A stretch of 10,347 bases of DNA from an uncultured Coriobacteriaceae bacterium. GTDB lineage: Bacteria > Actinomycetota > Coriobacteriia > Coriobacteriales > Eggerthellaceae. The stretch lies in assembly GCA_902781245.1 (NCBI GenBank), contig CACZIP010000080.1, forward strand, positions 1-10,347. Reading direction: 5' to 3'. Below the pieces are notes generated by a model. The model ran no database searches. It was given only the letters and a program-made list of their open reading frames with translations, and had not been told where the DNA came from. This document shows, in pieces, positions 1 through 4,643 of the stretch (position 1 is the stretch's first letter; each line of letters starts with the position of its first letter). A program made the translations under genes and the position numbers.

Positions 1-231
1 CTTGCTGCGCGGGTCATAGTTATCGGTCAGACTTCCCTGAATTGGCTGGATGGTCACATCATAAATGCCTGCTCCGTTCAAAATGGCCTGAGCCACATCC
101 TTACCGGTAAGGCCCCTGCGGTTCGCGACTTTGGAATAAGTCGCAAAGCGGGACTTGACCATAGCCTGCGCGATCAGCGCGAAAATGACGGTGGGCAGCA
201 CCAGAAGGATGTAAGTATAATCATAATACAT
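1..231 (-). CDS. YugP-like neutral zinc metallopeptidase, N-terminal part (runs off window)
   Basis: The minus frame opens with MYYDYTYILLVLPTVIFALI, followed by AQAMVKSRFATYSKVANRRG and a GLTGKDVA..IL stretch. This is the usual start of the YugP/Zn_peptidase_2 family of membrane-anchored zinc peptidases. Only 77 residues are present: one N-terminal membrane helix (about residues 6-24) and the start of the soluble domain. The HExxH zinc site lies further downstream, outside the window, so catalytic competence cannot be judged. The ATG at 229-231 has an AAGGAG Shine-Dalgarno that overlaps the stop of the upstream fmt gene, giving a 10-nt gap and an obvious operon. The fmt-yugP order is common in Lachnospiraceae and related Clostridia, not in Coriobacteriia. 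This is one reason to think that the left end belongs to a different organism from the rest of the window. Confidence 0.8.
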   Translation of the reverse strand, partial: MYYDYTYILLVLPTVIFALIAQAMVKSRFATYSKVANRRGLTGKDVAQAILNGAGIYDVTIQPIQGSLTDNYDPRSK

Positions 232-241
232 AAGGGTCTCC

Positions 242-976
242 TTACGAATGAGTCACGTGATCCGGAAGGCTGCGGACACCTCTTAAAAAGGCATCGGCCG
301 CCATCGGTTTTTTTCCCTGCAGCTGCAGGCGGACGATCTTGAGAGCGCCTTGAGAACATTTGATCACAAGATGGGGATGTTTGCCTTCCAGATATTCCTG
401 AAGAATGTCCCCGGCTTTATAGGGACCCTGCTCCTGCGTCTTTACAGGAAGGCTTTCCAGAATGGTCAGCTTTGCCCCGTCCAGATAGGTATAGGCACCC
501 GGCCAGCCTTCAAAGCCCCTCACCTTGCAGTCTGCGGCGAAGGCATCTTTATCCCAGTCGATCTCTCCGTCCTCTTTCTGAATGATGGGAGCCATGGTAG
601 CAAGAGAAGGATCCTGTCTGCGGCGGGGAAGGGTCTTCCCGTTCAGAAGGTCTGCCGTAAGATCCGACAAAAGCAAGGCCCCGCTTCGGGTAAGTTTAGC
701 GGTCAGCGACGATGCGGTATCCTCCTTTGTGATGGGGACGCTCTGCTGAACGATGATATCGCCCGTATCCATCCCCTTATCCATATACATAAGAGTGACA
801 CCGGTCTCTTTCATGCCGCGTACGATCGACCACTGGATGGGAGCCGCACCCCTAAGGGCCGGCAGCAGCGAAGTATGCACGTTGATGCAGCCAAGCCGGG
901 GGATCTCCAGGATCTCTTCCGGCGTCTTGCCGTCAATCCTTTCCTTCTGCCCTGCGGTCATGTCTTCGTACTTCAC
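242..976 (-). pseudogene. fmt: Chimeric ORF: Nif11-like leader N-terminus fused to methionyl-tRNA formyltransferase lacking about 90 N-terminal residues
   Basis: From TPEEILEIPRLGCINVH onward this is Fmt, which formylates initiator Met-tRNA. The catalytic INVH pair and the SLLPxxRGAAPIQ loop are present, as is the MDTGD aspartate (equivalent to E. coli N106, H108 and D144). A C-terminal OB-like domain follows, containing GEIDWDKDA and VRGFEGWPGAYT. A normal Fmt has about 90 more N-terminal residues forming the first half of the Rossmann-like folate-binding domain. Here they are replaced by MKYEDMTAGQKERIDGK, which reads like the leader of the peptide at 1793-2053 (KDLTNEQKDKVKACKTPNEILE). The start is chosen as GTG at 974-976 because AAAGGA sits 8 nt upstream (985-990). 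An ATG at 1001-1003 would add nine residues but has no such site. The fusion point is within 902-925, where PEEILE fits both families. Active Fmt is unlikely. A chimeric joint is the preferred explanation. Confidence 0.8.
930..976 (-). pseudogene. Truncated fourth Nif11-like leader peptide gene (5' end only)
   Basis: The first 16 or so codons of the chimeric reading frame, beginning at the GTG at 974-976, have their own Shine-Dalgarno (AAAGGA, 985-990) and an upstream TATAAT (minus strand, 1021-1026). They encode MKYEDMTAGQKERIDGK, the same layout as the leader of the peptide gene at 1793-2053 (acidic start, T/S-x-E/G-QK-[ED], then a KTPEEILE helix). The rest of the leader, the expected GGD site and any cysteine core are absent because the sequence passes into fmt. 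It is divergent from the intact family member at 1210-1485, so the two shared an upstream region. The assignment rests on a short match and on context. Confidence 0.6.
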
Positions 977-1020
977 CGTTGCCGTCCTTTCCCGTGGTTG
1001 CATCGAGTGGCATGTATTTG

Positions 1021-1026
1021 ATTATA
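1021..1026 (-). promoter_or_regulatory. Candidate -10 box for the truncated leader gene
   Basis: TATAAT is read on the minus strand and preceded by TGCG. It lies about 45 nt upstream of the GTG start at 974-976. No convincing -35 hexamer is present at 16-18 nt, so this is a motif match only. Confidence 0.3.
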
Positions 1027-1084
1027 CGCATCGCAAGACAACGCGGGCCTGCATTCGAGGGTAAAGCGTTAGCGTGTGACAGCG

Positions 1085-1104
1085 TGCTCAATTGCAATCG
1101 AGCA
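1085..1104. promoter_or_regulatory. 20-bp palindrome in the divergent leader-gene promoter region
   Basis: The two arms TGCTC and GAGCA flank a perfect ATTGCAAT centre, and only the positions next to the centre (A and C) fail to pair. It sits roughly midway between the two divergent candidate -10 boxes (1021-1026 minus, 1156-1161 plus), about 60-70 bp from each. This suits a dimeric regulator that controls both genes. The central TTGCAA recurs in the palindrome at 2455-2464 upstream of another family member. The operator role is inferred. Confidence 0.4.
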
Positions 1105-1131
1105 AAACACCAAGCACTTCCAAGCCGTAGC

Positions 1132-1161
1132 TGAAACAAAAAGCAACGTGCTTCGTATAAT
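1132..1161 (+). promoter_or_regulatory. Candidate promoter of the zinc-ribbon peptide gene at 1210
   Basis: A perfect TATAAT at 1156-1161 lies about 48 nt before the ATG. A weak TGAAAC at 1132-1137 lies 18 nt further upstream. The -10 match is good and the -35 is poor, so an activator may be needed. Confidence 0.45.
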
Positions 1162-1209
1162 GTTTAGGCATGAACTACCAATCTAGATGCGCGTTAAAAG
1201 GAGGCGGCG

Positions 1210-1485
1210 ATGAACCTGGAGGACTGCATGAAGGACCTGTCCCCCGAGCTTCAGGAGAAGGCCCGTGCGTGCGGCAGCGTCGAGGAGCTGGTTGCGCTGG
1301 CCAAGAAAGAGAAGGTGCCCGTGCCCGACGAGGCGCTCGCGGCCATCGCCGGGGGCGATCAGCCCGATCCCGAGAACTGCAAACCGACCGTGGTCAAATG
1401 CCCGTACTGCGGAAGCACGAACACGGAATTTTGTTGCGAGATCAACATGTATCTGTGCAAGGACTGCGGAGCGACCTGGTTGTAA
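1210..1485 (+). CDS. Nif11-like double-glycine leader peptide with zinc-ribbon core (family member 1)
   Basis: This 91-residue protein has two parts. Residues 1-49 match the general Nif11-like leader pattern known from RiPP precursors: DLSPELQEKARACGSVEELV, then LAKKEKVPVPDEALAAIAGG, ending in a double glycine at 48-49. Residues 50-91 form a core with CPYC (64-67) and CKDC (83-86) separated by 15 residues, a classic zinc-ribbon/rubredoxin-knuckle spacing, plus an extra adjacent pair C75-C76 and C57. The start is fixed by AAGGAGG five nt upstream. Two minus-strand paralogues follow at 1793 and 2152, and a broken one diverges at 976. By family analogy the GG could be a protease/ABC-exporter cleavage site, but no exporter, cyclase or other tailoring enzyme is in the window. 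The function is unknown. The core might bind Zn or Fe rather than be enzymatically modified. Confidence 0.85.
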   Translation: MNLEDCMKDLSPELQEKARACGSVEELVALAKKEKVPVPDEALAAIAGGDQPDPENCKPTVVKCPYCGSTNTEFCCEINMYLCKDCGATWL

Positions 1486-1506
1486 CGGTTCGCAACACCT
1501 ACGGGA

Positions 1507-1533
1507 AGAAGCGGGCTAACGACCGCCTCTTTT
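1507..1533 (+). terminator. Possible terminator after the peptide gene at 1210-1485
   Basis: AGAAGCGG (1507-1514) pairs with CCGCCTCT (1523-1530) with one mismatch and an 8-nt loop. It runs into a short T-rich stretch (TCTTTT), 22 nt after the stop codon. Confidence 0.4.
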
Positions 1534-1543
1534 CGTCCTATAA

Positions 1544-1576
1544 CCCGAATATTCCCTTCGGGCTTCTTTGGGCTTT
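1544..1576 (+). terminator. Second hairpin followed by T-rich tract
   Basis: CCCGAA (1544-1549) and TTCGGG (1557-1562) form a perfect 6-bp stem with a 7-nt loop, followed by CTTCTTTGGGCTTTT. It may act with the hairpin just upstream as a tandem terminator. The rest of 1580-1792 shows no gene I can support. There is only a small CCCGA/TCGGG inverted repeat at 1691-1702. Confidence 0.35.
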
Positions 1577-1792
1577 TCTGCCGCTACTTGGTCAAAGAGA
1601 TCTGACTCTTTTGGCCATCATTGGAACCCTGTTTCTTCCTTTGCTTTCGGATGCAGGATCAATATGCTCGTAGCATTTTGATTGCCTCGCCCCGATTTCG
1701 GGAGCGTCCATCGGCTGCCGGAAATGCAGGTATCCAGAACCTAGATCATCGGCTTTTTGGTAGCTTGGTGAGCCACGGGTCGGGTGTCCTGG

Positions 1793-2053
1793 CTATATAT
1801 TGTACACAGAGTTGCATTTCGGACAAACGACGTAATGCTTCGCAAAGTCCTGTTCCGTCACGGTGACATTGCTATGGCATTCGTCGCAGGTGATGTACCT
1901 CGAATCCACGCCCCAGTCGCCGCCCGAGATCTGCTCGAGTTGCTCCTCATCAAGCTCGATGCCTTCGTTCTTGGCGAGCTCCAGAATCTCGTTAGGGGTC
2001 TTGCAAGCCTTTACCTTGTCCTTCTGTTCATTTGTAAGGTCCTTGGATTCCAT
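1793..2053 (-). CDS. Nif11-like double-glycine leader peptide with zinc-ribbon core (family member 2)
   Basis: This 86-residue protein has a helical, acidic leader MESKDLTNEQKDKVKACK, then TPNEILELAKNEGIELDEEQ and LEQISGGD. It is a clear Nif11-like leader ending in GG at residues 44-45. The core (46-86) has CDEC at 56-59 and CPKC at 77-80, separated by 17 residues, and ends NSVYNI. The four cysteines are the only ones in the core, which fits one tetrahedral metal site. The start is fixed by AAAGGAG (2059-2065), five nt before the ATG. It lies 98 nt downstream of family member 3 on the same strand, and the gap carries a 24-bp-spaced direct repeat. It is also the best match to the broken leader at 930-976. 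The function is not recognised. It could be a secreted metal-binding peptide, a RiPP precursor modified by enzymes elsewhere, or a small intracellular zinc-ribbon protein. Confidence 0.85.
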   Translation of the reverse strand: MESKDLTNEQKDKVKACKTPNEILELAKNEGIELDEEQLEQISGGDWGVDSRYITCDECHSNVTVTEQDFAKHYVVCPKCNSVYNI

Positions 2054-2110
2054 TACAGCTCCTTTCAGCTGGTGTTCGACAGTAACCAGTATGTAATCCT
2101 ACTCTGACCT

Positions 2111-2157
2111 CTTTCGAAAGGTTTTTGTCAATCCTTTTCGGAAGGTTCTTCTTAATC
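2111..2157. repeat. Two imperfect 22-bp direct repeats between two peptide genes
   Basis: 2112-2133 and 2136-2157 match at 18 of 22 positions, a period of 24 bp. The first contains the perfect palindrome CTTTCGAAAG (2111-2120); the second has the degenerate CCTTTTCGGAAGG. The array lies in the 98-nt gap upstream of the peptide gene at 1793-2053, and its distal end overlaps the stop codon of the next gene. A minus-strand TTGACA lies within it (2126-2131) but has no good -10 at normal spacing. A tandem operator is plausible but unproven. Confidence 0.45.
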
Positions 2158-2382
2158 CCTCTTGATATCGAACTTATGCTGACAGAAGCGACATTGATAT
2201 GGGCCTGTAGTCGAGAAAGTGAACATCCTATAGACCTCCCTCGACCAGCATGCTGGGCACTTGAGGTCCACCTTCGAGCCGGCAGCTATGAAGCCTTTAT
2301 CATCCCCGCCCGAAAACTGTTCCAATTGTTCGTCCGTGAGCTCCACGTACTGCACATCGTCTTGCAAATCTTTCTCGGACAT
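2152..2382 (-). CDS. Short-leader GGD peptide with zinc-ribbon core (family member 3)
   Basis: This protein has 76 residues. The leader is short: MSEKDLQDDVQYVELTDEQL followed by EQFSGGDD, with GG at 25-26. It keeps the LTDEQLEQxSGGD end of the family but lacks the upstream helix (KxK..KTPxEIL) seen in members 1 and 2. The core (27-76) has CPAC at 42-45 and CRFC at 64-67, separated by 18 residues, and a basic/acidic tail DIKRD. The ATG at 2380-2382 is preferred because AAGGTGGAG lies just upstream (2388-2396). A longer frame to 2481 exists but lacks a ribosome binding site and family similarity. It lies downstream of the XRE regulator gene and upstream of member 2, all on the minus strand, so co-regulation is plausible. 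The function is unknown. Confidence 0.8.
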   Translation of the reverse strand: MSEKDLQDDVQYVELTDEQLEQFSGGDDKGFIAAGSKVDLKCPACWSREVYRMFTFSTTGPYQCRFCQHKFDIKRD

Positions 2383-2436
2383 AGCGCTCCACCTTTCCAT
2401 TCGTAGCTCTATACGGTTCGTCCGTAATACCGACTT

Positions 2437-2464
2437 CTTTGCAAATGAAGCATCCTTTGCAAAG
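2437..2464. promoter_or_regulatory. Pair of CTTTGCAAA sites upstream of peptide gene 3
   Basis: CTTTGCAAA occurs at 2437-2445 and 2455-2463, an 18-bp period. The second is the perfect palindrome CTTTGCAAAG. The sites lie 55-82 nt upstream of the start of the 2152-2382 gene. They share the TTGCAA core with 1085-1104 and the CTTTnnAAAG form with 2111-2120. A candidate operator, perhaps for the adjacent XRE protein. Inferred. Confidence 0.4.
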
Positions 2465-2540
2465 TATTGTACGCCAATCACGCGTTGTTCATCTTAAGCG
2501 TCGAAGAGGAAATAGAATCGGCGGTGCCGAACAACGAGGG

Positions 2541-2557
2541 GCTATCGAGCCGATAGC
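2541..2557 (-). terminator. Perfect 7-bp inverted repeat just after the XRE gene
   Basis: GCTATCG (2541-2547) and CGATAGC (2551-2557) form a tight hairpin with a 3-nt loop, 10 nt past the stop of the XRE gene. There is no good T-run on the minus strand, so an intrinsic terminator is only possible. Confidence 0.35.
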
Positions 2558-2567
2558 TCATGCTTGT

Positions 2568-3017
2568 TTATTTCTTGCCACCCAAGATGTGACTTGCGAA
2601 GCCAGCGATGTCGTCGAGGCCGATGCCATCGCTCAGATCGACGCCTGGAATGAGCCCCGAGCTCTCGCTTCCGCGCAGAATCGTGAGCGCCTGTTTCCTG
2701 GTTTCAGCATCGGCGGCACGATACAGCTCGACGAGGCGCCTCTCGGTGGCAGTCACGCTCATGGAGGACTTCGAGGCGCTCGAGGAGCTGGCCGAGGTGC
2801 CGGACGTTTTCGGCATGGCATCCAGGAGCGACTTCTGCGTGACGCCGCAAGCTTTCGCAATGTTCTTCACGACCTGCTGGGTTGGTTCGGCCTCGCCGCG
2901 CTCGTAACGGCCGATGTCCGCTGCGGTTGTGCCCTTCACTTTCCTGGCCAGCTGCTCTTGCGTGAGCCCCGCATCGGTGCGCGCGGCCTTTATGAGGTTC
3001 CCCAGCTTCTTGCCCAT
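2568..3017 (-). CDS. XRE-family helix-turn-helix transcriptional regulator
   Basis: This is a 149-residue DNA-binding protein. Residues 3-60 form a Cro/C1-type HTH: LGNLIKAARTDAGLTQEQLA, then RKVKGTTAADIGRYERGEAE and PTQQVVKNIAKACGV. The LTQEQLA helix and the DIGRYERGEAEPT recognition segment are typical. A serine-rich flexible linker (about 72-88) joins it to a short helical C-terminal part (VTATERRLVELYRAADAETR, then KQALTILRG), which often serves for dimerisation in this class. A hydrophobic DLSDGIGLDDIAGFASHILGG tail follows. The ATG at 3015-3017 is chosen because AAAGGA lies 7 nt upstream; a frame starting at 3044 would add nine residues without a better site. It is immediately upstream of two zinc-ribbon peptide genes on the same strand, so it is a candidate regulator for them. 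The ligand is unknown. Confidence 0.85.
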   Translation of the reverse strand: MGKKLGNLIKAARTDAGLTQEQLARKVKGTTAADIGRYERGEAEPTQQVVKNIAKACGVTQKSLLDAMPKTSGTSASSSSASKSSMSVTATERRLVELYRAADAETRKQALTILRGSESSGLIPGVDLSDGIGLDDIAGFASHILGGKK

Positions 3018-3030
3018 GACGACATCCTTT

Positions 3031-3060
3031 CGCAACGCCTTCACCCCGCAACGCCTTCAC
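3031..3060. repeat. Tandem 14-bp repeat in the 5' region of the XRE gene
   Basis: CGCAACGCCTTCAC occurs twice, at 3031-3044 and 3047-3060, a 16-bp period. The proximal copy abuts the Shine-Dalgarno of the XRE gene. It could be an autoregulatory operator or a recent slippage duplication. Confidence 0.5.
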
Positions 3061-3134
3061 TCGCAGTTTAGCATTGCCTAGAGCAGCTAATACAGCTCGC
3101 CCCCGTTGTCGCCTTTGTCGTCATGGTCGTCGCA

Positions 3135-3806
3135 CTAATCGCATTCCTCGTGCTCATCGCAGGAGCTGTCCAACCCGCCATGCGTATGCCAGCCGAAGTG
3201 CTCGCTTAGCACCGTCAAGCCGAAGCCAACCGCCACGCATAGAACCGATGCGACGTCCTGCCCCAAGCCGAGCTCAAGCGGCACGACATAGGCAATACCG
3301 CCGAAAACGCTCGAGATTCCGTAGAACTTGCCGGGCAAAAACACCTTCGGTATGTCCCCCGTGCAGATGTCACGCATCGCACCGCCGCCAACAGCCGTGA
3401 CGCTTCCCAAAATGACCGTGATGACCGGACCTGCGCCGGCAAACCACGTCTTTGCCGCACCCGCCAACACATACCATGCCATCAAGAACGCATCTATGTA
3501 GAACAGGTGCTTGTAGAAATCGGGCAAGTAGCGCCTGAGCAACGACAAAACCACGCTCAGGCAGATCCCCGCCAAAATGACGAGCGGGTGCTCCATGAAG
3601 AATATGCCCTGGTCCTGCAGAAGCAGGTCGCGGATAATTCCGCCACCGAAACCCGTCACTATGCCGAGCGCCGCCGCACCGAGCGTGTCCATCTTGCGGT
3701 CGATTGCGTAGAGCGTTCCCGCAATGACGCCGATCATCACGCCGAGATAGTCAATGATTGTGGTAATCGGAACCTGGCTGAGTAAGGGCATCAGCTCTTC
3801 CCACAC
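3135..3806 (-). CDS. TRIC/UPF0126 family membrane protein (YicG-like)
   Basis: This 223-residue integral membrane protein is predicted to have about seven helices. It shows the two-fold repeat typical of UPF0126/prokaryotic TRIC channels: GFGGGIIRDLLL (52-63) in the first half and AVGGGAMRDICTGDIP (138-153) in the second. Family members are described as monovalent cation channels, and some as glycine transporters; the substrate is not readable here. The start is GTG at 3804-3806 with GAGG (3813-3816) six nt upstream; an in-frame ATG five codons later is an alternative. After the last helix comes an unusual hydrophilic tail with H203, H207, H209, C216, H219 and C222 among acidic residues, a possible metal-binding segment. 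The gene ends 117 nt before the XRE gene on the same strand. I see no firm functional link to the peptides. Confidence 0.85.
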   Translation of the reverse strand: MWEELMPLLSQVPITTIIDYLGVMIGVIAGTLYAIDRKMDTLGAAALGIVTGFGGGIIRDLLLQDQGIFFMEHPLVILAGICLSVVLSLLRRYLPDFYKHLFYIDAFLMAWYVLAGAAKTWFAGAGPVITVILGSVTAVGGGAMRDICTGDIPKVFLPGKFYGISSVFGGIAYVVPLELGLGQDVASVLCVAVGFGLTVLSEHFGWHTHGGLDSSCDEHEECD

Positions 3807-3902
3807 GTCGCACCTCGTTCTCTCGTTCGTTCTTTTCGCTGCTCACGCGGTTGCCCCGGTTGTGCTATCGCGCCGCAAGTGTACATACGATATCACCAGC
3901 GT

Positions 3903-3979
3903 GCTTCGAGCGTATGGAATTTACGGCGCCTTTAAACATCGGACACTTTCTGGCGGGCTTCGAGCGCTAGAAATTCCAT
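3903..3979. repeat. Direct and inverted repeats in the 3807-4160 gene-free stretch
   Basis: GCTTCGAGCG occurs at 3903-3912 and 3957-3966, 54 bp apart. Right after each copy is one arm of a 9-bp inverted repeat, ATGGAATTT (3914-3922) and AAATTCCAT (3971-3979). The stretch separates the divergent genes at 3806 and 4161. No other element or gene is supported in it, and no promoter is clear. Confidence 0.45.
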
Positions 3980-4160
3980 GAGGTTCGGCTGTTCATCTTC
4001 GAGATTGCAAGCCATCATATCGGGCCTGTTGGCCTCCCCTGCCGACTACTTGCACTGATGTTAGATATTGCGCATTGTGAAAACCTACAGTGCGAATGGC
4101 TCGGGTTGCGGTTACTATATGCGCAGTCATAGGAATGCCCAGCAAATTTGGAGACCGCAA

Positions 4161-4457
4161 ATGATTGATGGCAAGTATAGTTTTGAAGTTGACGTTCCGT
4201 TTGGCCGCAAGGAAGGCACGATTGTCTTGCGTACAGAGGGTGATGCGGCATTTGCAGACATCGATGCGCCCGTCATCGGCAAGAACCACATGGAAGGTCA
4301 AGTCGACGGCGATACCTTCACTGCTCAAGGATCGAGCAAGATCAAGTTCATGGGCAATGTCGAATTCACCGCTGTGGGCACCGTGTCAGGTGACAACTTG
4401 CACGTCGACATCAAGTCGAACAAGGGCGATTTCGTAATCGAGGGCGTGCGCGTTTAG
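4161..4457 (+). CDS. Small beta-rich protein of unknown function
   Basis: This 98-residue cytoplasmic-looking protein has no signal peptide or membrane helix. It starts MIDGKYSFEVDVPFGRKEG. It is built of alternating short hydrophobic strands and Gly/Asp turns (TIVLRTEGDAAFADIDAPVI, then MEGQVDGDTFTAQGSSKIKF, then DNLHVDIKSNKGDFVIEGVRV), suggesting a small beta-barrel or sandwich. I do not recognise a named family with confidence. Similar glycine/aspartate-rich proteins of about 100 residues occur as hypothetical proteins in anaerobic gut bacteria. The ATG at 4161 follows GGAGA by seven nt; an upstream extension from 4068 is open but has no ribosome binding site. It is monocistronic: the upstream gene is divergent and a strong hairpin follows at 4534. 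Confidence 0.7.
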   Translation: MIDGKYSFEVDVPFGRKEGTIVLRTEGDAAFADIDAPVIGKNHMEGQVDGDTFTAQGSSKIKFMGNVEFTAVGTVSGDNLHVDIKSNKGDFVIEGVRV

Positions 4458-4533
4458 CTTGCGACGACGTTGAGGCATGTGAGGCCCTCTCCTTTTGCGC
4501 CGGCTTCACAATCTTGGTTTATTTAGCTATTGG

Positions 4534-4569
4534 AAAGAACCGAGGCAGTTTAACTGTCTTCGGTTCTTT
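4534..4569 (+). terminator. Strong hairpin terminator after the gene at 4161-4457
   Basis: AAAGAACCGA (4534-4543) pairs perfectly with TCGGTTCTTT (4560-4569). An inner CAGT/ACTG helix can extend it. The stem is AT-rich at its base and ends in TTCTTT. It is 76 nt past the stop codon. Confidence 0.65.
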
Positions 4570-4616
4570 GCTTGCCGTCCCCGTTTTTGGCTTGCTGTCT
4601 TCGGTTCTTTGCTTGC
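4554..4616. repeat. Perfect 22-bp direct repeat, 41-bp period
   Basis: 4554-4575 and 4595-4616 are identical over 22 bp. The first copy is the 3' arm of the terminator hairpin, so the second copy could pair with the same 5' arm (4534-4543) as an alternative longer hairpin. Confidence 0.75.
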
Positions 4617-4643
4617 TGGCCTCGGCTTCAGCTGCCGCTCTGC

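Noticed and set aside
350..1021. Plus-strand open frame across fmt
   Set aside because: It is antisense to Fmt, which has its catalytic residues in the other strand. There is no domain and no ribosome binding site.
1485..1792. A further degenerate zinc-ribbon peptide in the gap between genes 1 and 2
   Set aside because: I looked for GG and CxxC patterns on both strands and found only hairpins.
2103..2131. Sigma70 promoter with TTGACA at 2126-2131 for the gene at 1793-2053
   Set aside because: At 16-19 nt spacing the -10 positions read GTCAGA or similar, too far from TATAAT to call.
2439..3071. Plus-strand open frame opposite the XRE gene
   Set aside because: The XRE protein has a textbook HTH on the minus strand. 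The plus frame is an Arg/Ala/Gly-rich shadow.
4068..4160. N-terminal extension of the 4161 gene from a TTG start
   Set aside because: It has no Shine-Dalgarno and the extension is not strand-like. The ATG at 4161 has GGAGA at proper distance.
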